Part shown: in pieces, positions 26,706-34,030 of the stretch | Layout of the letters: each line of letters begins with the position of its first letter | Numbering within the stretch: the first letter of the stretch is position 1 | From: Herbiconiux sp. A18JL235 | Lineage (GTDB): Bacteria; Actinomycetota; Actinomycetes; Actinomycetales; Microbacteriaceae | NCBI RefSeq assembly: GCF_040939305.1 | Contig: NZ_CP162511.1 | Coordinates: 992,001 to 1,056,000 of the forward strand | Length of the DNA stretch: 64,000 bases | Reading direction: 5' to 3' | Position numbers and translations under genes: made by a program | Notes under the pieces: model-generated | Told to the model about the DNA's origin: nothing | What the model saw: only the letters and a program-made list of their open reading frames with translations | Databases searched by the model: none

Positions 26706-27536
26706 CTATTCTCGCCGCGTCAAAGACGCTCGGAGGCGATCCGCAATGAAGGGGGAAGCGGTTGCCGCATACGTGCCGGTGATGTGATGACGATCGCGGT
26801 AGACGATGACATTTCCGATGACCATCGGACAGCCGTCGTCGTCGCAGTAGAGATCGGTCAGATCCAAGACTCGTGCCCGCGGCTCGAGGTCGGCCGCTGC
26901 GTGCGACGTATCGAACTCCGAAAGCGCCACACCTCGAGGGACGACGCAACGCTCGGCGCGAAGCGCCTCTCGTGGGTGCTGGATGACGCAGTCGGCCATG
27001 GGCTCAGGAACAAGGGGATTGTCGATCACTGTGATGACTTCCGCGCCTGGATCGATGATTGAGGTCCAAACCTCAGCCCTTGCTTTCGCAAAATCCAAAT
27101 CTGAAGCCATGGGCATGTCTAACCGTCGACGAACAGTCGTGATGACCGCGTCGTACTCTTCCTCCTCAAGCGCGGCTTGTAGCGACTCACGATAGTCAGC
27201 GCAGTCGGTTTCCGGTTCGAACCAGGATGCCGCCCACGTGCAGCCTCGACTGACGTACGTGTCGATGTGCCAGTTCTCCTCATCGGCGACTGCAACGAGA
27301 ACGTTCACGAGCACTGCGCCATGCGAATCACCCGTCACTGCCAGGCGTAGCGCGTCTGGGCGCTCTGAGCCGTATGAGCATGTCCCCAGAAGGCCGTCCT
27401 CGGGGGAATCGTTGTAGCAGTTGTATCCGATCCCATTGTCGATCTTCGAGGTGGCGAGATTGGGATAGAGCGCCTGGTCAGCGCATGACTCGTCAGCTAT
27501 GGCACTCGTCAGCGTAGTATCGCATTGCACCCCCAT
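26706..27536 (-). CDS. Detached SGNH domain of an acyltransferase-3/SGNH protein (probably a remnant)
   Basis: A 276-aa frame that matches only the C-terminal part of OafA-like AT3-SGNH proteins. It has the Cys-containing linker (C at 5, 18, 39 and 53), then RLAVTGDSHGAVLVNVL (GDSH nucleophile motif) and DRHHITGTYA (catalytic D-x-x-H) near the end. In full-length proteins about 350 residues of acyltransferase membrane domain precede this. Here a TGA lies two codons upstream of ATG 27536 and there is no signal peptide, so the domain could not reach its usual extracytoplasmic site. It is either a truncated gene or a cytosolic esterase. It follows the flippase gene by 104 bases. Confidence 0.6.
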   Translation of the reverse strand: MGVQCDTTLTSAIADESCADQALYPNLATSKIDNGIGYNCYNDSPEDGLLGTCSYGSERPDALRLAVTGDSHGAVLVNVLVAVADEENWHIDTYVSRGCTWAASWFEPETDCADYRESLQAALEEEEYDAVITTVRRRLDMPMASDLDFAKARAEVWTSIIDPGAEVITVIDNPLVPEPMADCVIQHPREALRAERCVVPRGVALSEFDTSHAAADLEPRARVLDLTDLYCDDDGCPMVIGNVIVYRDRHHITGTYAATASPFIADRLRASLTRRE

Positions 27537-27640
27537 GCATCAGCTCGCGGAGCAGCTTGCCAGTTGCCTCCTCACACGAGGGAGGCTGTCATCAAAGAGG
27601 GTTCACCTCGTGTCGGGGGAAGCTTAGTTGTTCGATCGGG

Positions 27641-29161
27641 TCACTCGGGGCGTGGGGACCGTCTGAGTCGACGAGCGATGCTCGTGAACTTCCCGCGGAT
27701 TCTTACCCCAATCGGGGTGCCGATCTGAACGAGTACCGCTCGGTTTTCGCGGCCCGCGAGACCCCAGAGGATCGCTCCGTATGCCAGGACTCCTAATACT
27801 CCGGCTGGTACAGCGAACGTCCAGAAGGCGTGAGACCCGCTCGCCCAGGGAGTGAGCTGCAGGAAGGCAATCCCGACGACGACCGGGATCATCGCTGCTA
27901 CGCAGCGGAAGACCTGCCCGAGGTACTTCCAAACAGGGAGCCCGATAAGCCTGTGAAGGATATGGATCCGAACCGGCCACGTCACGATGCGTGACCATCG
28001 AGAAAGTGCGACTCCGAACATTCCGAAGGGAAGCAGCGCGAAAACCAGCGCCACCCCGACGACATTCTGAAGGATCGCGACCCAAAGGGCCACGTCGGCT
28101 CGGCCAATGGCCAGGAATGCGCTGCGGTCGAAGTACATCACTGCGCCGAATGCCCAGCCGCAGGCAAGGACCCACATCAAAGGAACTGATGCTTCCCATC
28201 CTGGCCCGAATGCGAACGGGATAATTTGAGTCGCAAGGACTGCGACGAGCCCGAAGATCGGCACACCTATCGCGGCAGACGCGAACGTCATCTGCAAGAA
28301 GATGCGGTTGAGCCGCGGTAGGTCATCCTGCACTTTCGAGAATGTTGTCAGAGTGACTCGCGACATCACCGTCGTCACCAGGTCGATCAAGATCGTGCCG
28401 ACCCGTTGCGCAAGGTAGTAGTAACCAAGGTCTTGGGCGCTGAAGAACGCCCCGATCAGTAGCTTGTCGATGTTCTGTTGGAGGGCGTCTAGAAGCCCGA
28501 TGCCCATGATGCGGACGCCCATTTTCCACATGCCCCTCAGCGAGGCGAAGGAGAACTCGAAGCGCGGTCTCCACGTAGTTGCGCCCCAGAGAATGACGAC
28601 GGATGCAGCATTCGTCACAAGCGTCTGCGCTACCAGCGCCCATACTCCACCGCCGATGAATGCGATCGGAACCGCCGCCGCGGCACCGAACAGGGCGCCA
28701 GCGACCTGACGGATCGCCAGGGATCTGAAACCGAAGGAGCGTTCGAGCAAGGCTGCAGGCACTTGCGAGAGCGACGAGATCGGGAGGCCAAGCCCGAGCA
28801 CCTGTAGCACCGTAGTGAGATCGGGTTCCTGGAAGAGCGCAGCGAGCAACGGTGCGGAGAAGTAAAGCGCCGCAAACAGCACCAAGCTGATGGCAACCGA
28901 CGTCCAGAACGCTGTGGACGTGTCTTTCTCGCCAAGCTCCTTCTTCTGAACGAGTACCGTGACGAAGCCCGACTCGACAAAGACCTGAAGCAGAGCGATG
29001 ACGACAGTGGCGAGGGAGACGAGTCCGAAATCCTCAGGCGAGAGAAGCCGGGTCAGGATGGCAATGACGACAAGGGAGAGGAGCCGGGAGCTCCACTTCT
29101 CGAGGATGATCCAGCCGATGGACTTAGTGGCCTTTCGGCGGAGGTCGTCGCTATCGCTCAC
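27641..29161 (-). CDS. Polysaccharide flippase (Wzx-like, MOP superfamily)
   Basis: A 506-aa protein with about 12-14 membrane segments. The start KATKSIGWIILEKWSSRLLSLVVIAILTRLLSPEDFGL is characteristic of the WzxC-type flippases (lipopolysaccharide biosynthesis protein family), as is LGYYYLAQRVGTILIDLV. It moves lipid-linked repeat units across the membrane to the polymerase. ATG at 29161 begins MSDSDD. It is downstream of the GT-A and pyruvyltransferase genes, 15 bases from the former, so these three form one leftward operon. Confidence 0.9.
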   Translation of the reverse strand: MSDSDDLRRKATKSIGWIILEKWSSRLLSLVVIAILTRLLSPEDFGLVSLATVVIALLQVFVESGFVTVLVQKKELGEKDTSTAFWTSVAISLVLFAALYFSAPLLAALFQEPDLTTVLQVLGLGLPISSLSQVPAALLERSFGFRSLAIRQVAGALFGAAAAVPIAFIGGGVWALVAQTLVTNAASVVILWGATTWRPRFEFSFASLRGMWKMGVRIMGIGLLDALQQNIDKLLIGAFFSAQDLGYYYLAQRVGTILIDLVTTVMSRVTLTTFSKVQDDLPRLNRIFLQMTFASAAIGVPIFGLVAVLATQIIPFAFGPGWEASVPLMWVLACGWAFGAVMYFDRSAFLAIGRADVALWVAILQNVVGVALVFALLPFGMFGVALSRWSRIVTWPVRIHILHRLIGLPVWKYLGQVFRCVAAMIPVVVGIAFLQLTPWASGSHAFWTFAVPAGVLGVLAYGAILWGLAGRENRAVLVQIGTPIGVRIRGKFTSIARRLRRSPRPE

Positions 29162-29176
29162 TGAGAAGAAACCCGT

Positions 29177-30058
29177 TCATCGTTTCGCATCGCGAGCGGT
29201 CACGGATCGTATCCGCTTCACGCTGCGAATAAACAAGCTTTTCAGCTCCTCGGCCACAGCCACCGGGCCGAGAGCTGCCCAGAGTGTGCTCAGGCGCCCA
29301 CGGGACGGGGAAATGCCGAAGTCCCTACCGAGGGCCCGGCTGTAGGGCCGCGCGAGACCGGTCAGGGACTTGCCGGAATGATTTTCCCCGGTGTCCACAT
29401 GGTAAACCGCCGCAGGGAAAGCAAAGTCTTCCAGCCGACGCCCGTGGTCCCTGTGCCACGCTTCCGCCTCGCGGTGCGCACCCATGATCGCTGAAAGACG
29501 TTCCCCGAACGCACCAGCCACTTCATCCTGAGTCGCCGCGATGGACAGGTCGGTGGGAACTCCGTACGCGTCAAACGGGATCACAAAGGACGTGCCACAC
29601 GTTCGGTTGAAATTGTCCTTCTGTACGTAAGCATTGCGTGAGCGTGAATACATCAGGCCTCGTCGCACGATCCACCCAGGATGATCCGGGTTCTCCCGCA
29701 CGACACCGGCAAGACTGCGGTGCACGAAGTCATCTGCGTCGAAGATCATGACGTGGGTCGGATCGTACTGTCGCGCAGCAACCATTCCGATCCCGAGTTT
29801 GGTGCCTTTATCCCAGACGAAGGGTTCACGCGCAGTCTGCGCACCCGTCGGAGGGGCCGGCGCCGGGAAGTCCACCGGGACGAAATGCGTTCGGGCGGGG
29901 AGGTCGAAGCTCGGACGCTTGTTGCCGACGACGAGAATGACGAAGTCGTCGGAATCCTGCTGGGACACTGACGCCAATGTGTCCGCGAGAAGGGCTTCTA
30001 CGCGGTCGTAACTCACGGAGTTCTGTGGGTGTCGGAGTGTTGTGATGAAAGCAAGCAT
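29177..30058 (-). CDS. GT-A type glycosyltransferase (rhamnosyltransferase-like)
   Basis: A 293-aa protein with LAFITTLRHPQNSVSYDRVEALL at the N-terminus, FVILVVGNKRP, FVWDKGTKLGIGMVAARQ and VMIFDADDFVHRSLAG (DxDD metal site), then NFNRTCGTSFVIPFDAYG and a late HREAEAWHRDHG. This resembles the putative rhamnosyltransferase group of GT-A proteins found in EPS loci. Its ATG overlaps the stop of the pyruvyltransferase gene (TGATG at 30060-30056), a strong sign of coupling. The sugar specificity is a guess. Confidence 0.7.
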   Translation of the reverse strand: MLAFITTLRHPQNSVSYDRVEALLADTLASVSQQDSDDFVILVVGNKRPSFDLPARTHFVPVDFPAPAPPTGAQTAREPFVWDKGTKLGIGMVAARQYDPTHVMIFDADDFVHRSLAGVVRENPDHPGWIVRRGLMYSRSRNAYVQKDNFNRTCGTSFVIPFDAYGVPTDLSIAATQDEVAGAFGERLSAIMGAHREAEAWHRDHGRRLEDFAFPAAVYHVDTGENHSGKSLTGLARPYSRALGRDFGISPSRGRLSTLWAALGPVAVAEELKSLFIRSVKRIRSVTARDAKR

Positions 30059-31110
30059 CAGCGGCCCACCCAAGTTTGAACGATGTGCCTGGCGGTATCG
30101 GTGTCGGTGGCGTAGCGAGCGGTGGAGAACTTGCCGGTATAAAGGTCGAAGACTGCGCCGATTTTTCTGTAGTTGTTGTCCAGAGCGACGTGATCGAGCC
30201 CCAGCAGCAAGGCAAGGACGTGGGCGTGAAGACGGTCAACAACGACGATGCTGGCGGACGCGTACCACTTCAAGGCGCCGTCGATGTTTATTTGGTTGAG
30301 ACTCTTGATGAGAGAACGTTCGATGACTTGCGGAAGCACCGGGGTGACTCGGAGCTTACGATTTGCGCGGGCGAGCGTTCGTTGAAGGTGCATGCAGGCA
30401 CGAGCAAGACGGTACTTCGTCGCCAACCAGCCTTCGCTGTGCCAATCGGTGCTGGTGATCTCGGCACCCTGGATCCAGTCCTGCGTAACTGAGCTGAGGC
30501 CCGAGGCGGCTTCCCGATCCTCGCGTGCAATGATGAGGATGGACTTGGGGCGGGGCGGGTGAGGGGGCTCGGGTGGCTGGTAGCCCAGCGCCATGTCGTA
30601 GCAGAACTCGGTCGACAACGCAGGAAGCAGCTCAGCGGCGCGCTCAAGAGACAGTGGGTCTCTCAAGAGGAGATGAAAGTCCGGGTGCTGACCGAGGATC
30701 GAGTTGGCCGTTTCGGCGCGCTCTTTCGACTTGAAGTAGACGGACTGCGGAAGCTGCACGATGCGGTAATCGGGGAGCTCACGAACCACCTTCTCGCGGT
30801 GCATCTGATGGCCCACCCAGAGATCCCCGAAGTTACCTCCGCCGTGCAACAGAACTACTCCGCGCGGCATGACCCTACGGAGCCGACCCGCGTCGAATGT
30901 CTTGATGTCAGCGACGTACCGAAGCCGAAGCCCCATCCGTCGGAGGTAAGCCAACTCGCCCGCCCAGATCAGGGAGTCACCGACGTTCGTCTGGTTTGGC
31001 GCGTCCAGAATCGCTACATCAGAGGCGTCGCCGATCGCAGCCCGGAGAGTCAGCTGGGTGGAGTCACGCAGTTCGCTGAGATACTGAGAGTCGATCTGAG
31101 AGAGCGGCAC
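30058..31110 (-). CDS. Polysaccharide pyruvyl transferase family protein (EpsO-like)
   Basis: A 350-aa member of PF04230. Motifs: NQTNVGDSLIWAGELAYL near residue 40, VVLLHGGGNFGDLWVGHQ, IVQLPQSVYFKSKERA, LLLRDPLSLERAAEL and the late SIVVVDRLHAHVLALLLGL with KIGAVFDLYTG. The HGGGNxGD and DRLH(A)H residues are the usual conserved set. It likely adds pyruvate from PEP to a sugar of the repeat unit. It heads the three-gene leftward operon (pyruvyltransferase, GT-A, flippase). It is longer and quite different from the copy at 12485-13276. Confidence 0.88.
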   Translation of the reverse strand: MPLSQIDSQYLSELRDSTQLTLRAAIGDASDVAILDAPNQTNVGDSLIWAGELAYLRRMGLRLRYVADIKTFDAGRLRRVMPRGVVLLHGGGNFGDLWVGHQMHREKVVRELPDYRIVQLPQSVYFKSKERAETANSILGQHPDFHLLLRDPLSLERAAELLPALSTEFCYDMALGYQPPEPPHPPRPKSILIIAREDREAASGLSSVTQDWIQGAEITSTDWHSEGWLATKYRLARACMHLQRTLARANRKLRVTPVLPQVIERSLIKSLNQINIDGALKWYASASIVVVDRLHAHVLALLLGLDHVALDNNYRKIGAVFDLYTGKFSTARYATDTDTARHIVQTWVGR

Positions 31111-31340
31111 GCTTCCTTCTTTCTTCCCGGCGCACGATCATATGGCGCTCCACCAGCCGGCTTCCGCCCGTTGCTGTGGTGCCGATGGGCTCGTGAACCT
31201 AAAAGACTGCTGGCGCGAGAACCCCGTCGGTGAATTTCCACCTTTTCCGCCATACTACTCAGTCGTTACTCACGGGGGCTAATTGGGGCTGCGCCAGCTT
31301 TGTGCCGCCGCCGGTCGCGGCTCGCGCAGTCGTGACCCGC

Positions 31341-31376
31341 TTGGACAACCCGGCTCGGGATCCTTAGGATCGGTGC
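31341..31376 (+). promoter_or_regulatory. Leaderless promoter of the broken acyltransferase
   Basis: TTGGAC (31341-31346), an 18-base spacer, then TAGGAT (31365-31370) ends 6 bases before GTG 31377. This is a good sigma-70-like promoter with the spacing of a leaderless transcript. It seems intact although the gene is not. Confidence 0.6.
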
Positions 31377-31798
31377 GTGACTGCTGCGGGGGTGCGTCCT
31401 AAATTCGAGTTCGCCGATGGTTTGCGTGCTGTTGCCGCTCTTTCTGTGGCGGTACTCCATGCAACGACCTTCACGGGAGGCTCAGTGCGGGGCGGCGCCT
31501 CCTAGAGCTACGCCCGCTGGTCTCTCTCGGGCTGTTCTCGTACAGCATCTATCTCATCCATTCACCCATACTGGCGCTCGCCAATATCCTGCTCCTGCCC
31601 CTGCAACTCCCGACACTCACGAACCGGCTGCTCCTCGTGTTCGTCGCAGTCCCTGCAGCTGTGGCGATCTCCTATGGGTTCTTCTGGATCGTCGAACGGC
31701 ACTTCGTCACTGGTCATCAGAAGCGCGTGTTCGCTGAGAAGACGCACCAGGGGGAGACGCCGTCAGTACCGGATGTCGCTCAACGCAGGGACGCGTGA
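31377..31798 (+). pseudogene. Acyltransferase-3 (OafA/YrhL) remnant with internal deletion
   Basis: The first 42 codons from GTG 31377 read as the start of an AT3 protein (FEFADGLRAVAALSVAVLHA, the usual RAVAxLxVxxxHA helix), then hit TAG at 31503-31505. A second frame, +2 relative to the first and readable from about 31484, gives the end of the same family (RRLLELRPLVSLGLFSYSIYLIHSPILAL, then AISYGFFWIVERHFV) and stops at TGA 31796-31798. About 250 internal residues are missing and the halves are out of frame, so an internal deletion joined around 31480-31490 is the simplest history. The intact gene would have acylated a sugar of the EPS. Confidence 0.8.
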
Positions 31799-32095
31799 CT
31801 CGAATCGGGTAGGTGCCCTCGGCACCGCGAGCCCCATGCAGAGATTGGAAGCGGGGGACGGAGCACAGTGGACTTGTGCAGATCCGCAGGTGCGCCGCCC
31901 CCGCGCCAAGGGCTGACGACCTTCAAGGAGAAGGAACCCTCACCGACAGACTAGCGGTGGATCGACCGTGCACTTTTCGAGCCCAGAAGCGACAGCGGCT
32001 TGCTGGCCGGCAAGACCGACATTGTCAGCTGCAATATGCCCGGGAAGGGCCAAGGCGGAGTGCAGTTTCTTCGCGACAGGCCCGAAACCCGACCC
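31799..32095. other. Intergenic stretch without recognised features
   Basis: About 300 bases between the acyltransferase remnant and the 3' end of the convergent TetR gene. Short open frames exist but have no family-like sequence and no convincing ribosome sites. I see no repeat or strong hairpin. It marks the boundary between the EPS locus and the GC-richer right half. Confidence 0.5.
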
Positions 32096-32971
32096 TCAGT
32101 CGTCGACGCCGCCGTCGAGGTCGCGGGAGCGAGGCTGCACTACGGGCATCTCATCGATGCCACCCGAGAGGCGGGCGATGGCGGCCTCGGCGTCGTAGTT
32201 CGGGTCGGGCACGATGAACGCAGTGATGATCGCGTGGTACGAGATCGCCGCGAGGGAGACCTCGGCGGGGCGGCCTTCGTTGTCGACGTTGTAGCGGCCC
32301 TCGACGAGGTCGGGGATAGTGGTGCGGGCGATACCGAGACCCTCGATGATCGCGGCGGCGGCGACGACGAGGGGGCGGTAGTCGTCGTTGAGGTCGGGGC
32401 GGAGTCTGTAGCCGACCGCCGGCACGATGTTGCGGTAGAAGACTTCCATCTGGTCGAGGAAGGCGAGCTCGCTGTTGCGCAGCGCCTCGATGATGCGCTC
32501 GCGCACGCGCGAGTCGGGGTACGAGAGGGCGGTCGAAGAGAGGGCCACGTAGGTGCGCCACTGGATCGACGAGGTGACCGACTCGAAGTTCTGCTCGGCG
32601 GCGAGGCCGGTGACGTCGACGAGGATGCGGCGGCGGCCCTCAGGGGTGCGCAGTTCATCGGCGCGGAAGCCGAGATACTCCCACGTGGCGACGAGCGATT
32701 CCTCGTCGGCGCGACCGGGGGAGACCTGGTTCGCGACCTCGCTGAGGAGCTCTTCGAAGAAGGCCTCTTTAGAGTCCCAGATGCGGTAGACCGAGCTGCG
32801 CGGAACGCCTGCCTCTTTGATGAGGTCGTCCATCAGGAGGTGCTCGAAACCGACAGTCAGCCCGTTCGACTGGACGAGCGCCATTGCCGTGTCGAGGAGC
32901 TTCGTTCGTACTTCGTCTTTCGGTACGCGAGTGCGACCGGTGGCGGACTTCGTCCAGCTGTTCTCCGACAT
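32096..32971 (-). CDS. TetR/AcrR-family transcriptional regulator
   Basis: A 291-aa regulator. Residues about 15-70 form the TetR helix-turn-helix (KLLDTAMALVQSNGLTVGFEHLLMDDLIKEAGVPRSSVYRIWDSKEAFFEELL). The ligand domain is longer than usual (about 220 residues), ending in an acidic tail. ATG at 32971 is preceded by GAGAGGGG. It is divergent from the acyltransferase/E1-like operon, and a perfect 21-bp operator lies 22 bases upstream of its start. It most likely represses both its own gene and that operon; the ligand could be the operon's own acylated product. Confidence 0.88.
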   Translation of the reverse strand: MSENSWTKSATGRTRVPKDEVRTKLLDTAMALVQSNGLTVGFEHLLMDDLIKEAGVPRSSVYRIWDSKEAFFEELLSEVANQVSPGRADEESLVATWEYLGFRADELRTPEGRRRILVDVTGLAAEQNFESVTSSIQWRTYVALSSTALSYPDSRVRERIIEALRNSELAFLDQMEVFYRNIVPAVGYRLRPDLNDDYRPLVVAAAAIIEGLGIARTTIPDLVEGRYNVDNEGRPAEVSLAAISYHAIITAFIVPDPNYDAEAAIARLSGGIDEMPVVQPRSRDLDGGVDD

Positions 32972-32992
32972 GAAAGCCCCTCTCGGAACCAT

Positions 32993-33013
32993 CTTGGGAC
33001 ATAGCGTCCCAAG
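32993..33013. promoter_or_regulatory. TetR operator: perfect inverted repeat
   Basis: CTTGGGAC-ATAGC-GTCCCAAG (8-base arms, 5-base spacer). It lies between the divergent TetR and acyltransferase genes, directly abutting the -35 of the rightward promoter, where a repressor would block RNA polymerase. Confidence 0.8.
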
Positions 33014-33042
33014 TTGCAAACGACTTGCCGCACTTCTATGCT
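33014..33042 (+). promoter_or_regulatory. Sigma-70-type promoter of the acyltransferase/E1 operon
   Basis: TTGCAA (33014-33019), a 17-base spacer and TATGCT (33037-33042). The -35 begins at the base after the TetR operator. Expected transcription start is near 33049, leaving a leader of about 115 bases before GTG 33164. Confidence 0.7.
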
Positions 33043-33114
33043 CGGGTCAACGGCATCGTGCTTTTCGCGGACACGCCGGAAGGTCATCCACCCCCTGAAA
33101 ACGGAGGATCCGAA

Positions 33115-33177
33115 GTGCTCCGATTCACGCGTCGCACGTGGGTGCCAGCACGGAAGTCGGCCCGTGTCGCGGATTGA
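33115..33177 (+). CDS. Possible 20-residue leader peptide
   Basis: GTG at 33115 follows GGAGGA by 6 bases, the best ribosome site in this leader. It encodes 20 residues, six of them Arg (MLRFTRRTWV...), and stops at TGA 33175-33177, 14 bases inside the start of the acyltransferase gene in another frame. It could couple or tune translation of the operon. It may equally be chance. Confidence 0.35.
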   Translation: MLRFTRRTWVPARKSARVAD

Positions 33178-34030
33178 CAAATCTGTCAGCAACGCGGCGG
33201 TCATCCCCGTCATCACCGGTTCCCCTGCCTTCCTCTCTGACCCCGATGCGCGTCTTGCCACGGGCATCATCGGTATCAACGGTGTCGCTCGTCCGGGCTT
33301 CGAAGAGGTGTATCGCCAGCACTTCGAATTCCGCCGTCGCGTGTACGTCGAGCAGACCGGTCAGCTCGACCCCTCCGACCTCTCCGACGACGGACTCGAT
33401 CGCGACGAAGACGACGCACGCTCGGTGACGTTCGCGGTGCTCGAGAACGCCCCCGAGGGCGTACGCATCGTGGGAGTCGCGCGCACCATCATCAAGGGTG
33501 CCGACGGCGAGAGCCGCCCCCTGCCCGTCGAGGAGTTCTGCCCCGAGCTCTTCGCCGACGACCCGCTCGCCGACGGCAGCGTCGAGGTGTCGCGCGTCAT
33601 CGCCCGCCATGAGCGCGTGGCTATGCAAGAGCTGGTGCAGTGGCACCTGTTCGCGCTCATGTCCTCCTACTTCACGGCGCACGACGTCGGGCGCACCTTC
33701 GCCATCATCGAGCCGTGGCTCGAGCGGCACCTCGCCGGCGTGCTCGCCATCTCTCGCATCGGTGAGCCCCGCTACATCGAGCACTACCTCGACTACAACC
33801 TCCCGGTCGAGTTCGACCTCGACGGGTCGGCGGCTCGCATCACCGAGCGCAACGCCACCATTCTCGGCCAGCTCATCGAAGCCGACGGCTCCCTCGAGTA
33901 CTTCGGCCGGGTGTCGCGGGCACAGCGCGAGGCAGCGGCCGCGATGGCGGATGCTTCCACTGCAGCCGACCAGACGTTCTCGAGCCCGCGCACCGCTCGC
34001 ACCGAAGAGGCTGTGGTCGAGGGCGGATGA
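33164..34030 (+). CDS. FeeM/LuxI-fold N-acyltransferase
   Basis: A 288-aa protein of the N-acyl amino acid synthase/autoinducer synthase-like GNAT group. Residues about 50-60 read FEFRRRVYVEQTGQL (the R-x-x-V-[FY] start of the fold), followed by acidic DDGLDRDEDDA, then VRIVGVARTI (ARxx substrate strand) and VEVSRVIARHE, which matches the E-x-S-R motif of LuxI/FeeM enzymes. These transfer acyl groups from acyl-ACP or acyl-CoA to an amine. GTG at 33164 has GGAAG 7 bases upstream; the in-frame ATG at 33014 lies in the promoter and is rejected. Its stop overlaps the E1-like start (ATGA). The acyl donor and amine are unknown. Confidence 0.75.
   Translation: MSRIDKSVSNAAVIPVITGSPAFLSDPDARLATGIIGINGVARPGFEEVYRQHFEFRRRVYVEQTGQLDPSDLSDDGLDRDEDDARSVTFAVLENAPEGVRIVGVARTIIKGADGESRPLPVEEFCPELFADDPLADGSVEVSRVIARHERVAMQELVQWHLFALMSSYFTAHDVGRTFAIIEPWLERHLAGVLAISRIGEPRYIEHYLDYNLPVEFDLDGSAARITERNATILGQLIEADGSLEYFGRVSRAQREAAAAMADASTAADQTFSSPRTARTEEAVVEGG

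Noticed and set aside
32139..32658. Long reading frames in other frames of the TetR gene
   Set aside because: They are Arg/Ser/Pro-rich shadows of a high-GC coding region and the TetR frame has the recognisable domain.
33014..33163. ATG at 33014 as start of the N-acyltransferase
   Set aside because: It lies on the -35 element right after the TetR operator and the next 50 codons show no protein-like sequence; GTG 33164 has a ribosome site and gives the expected length.
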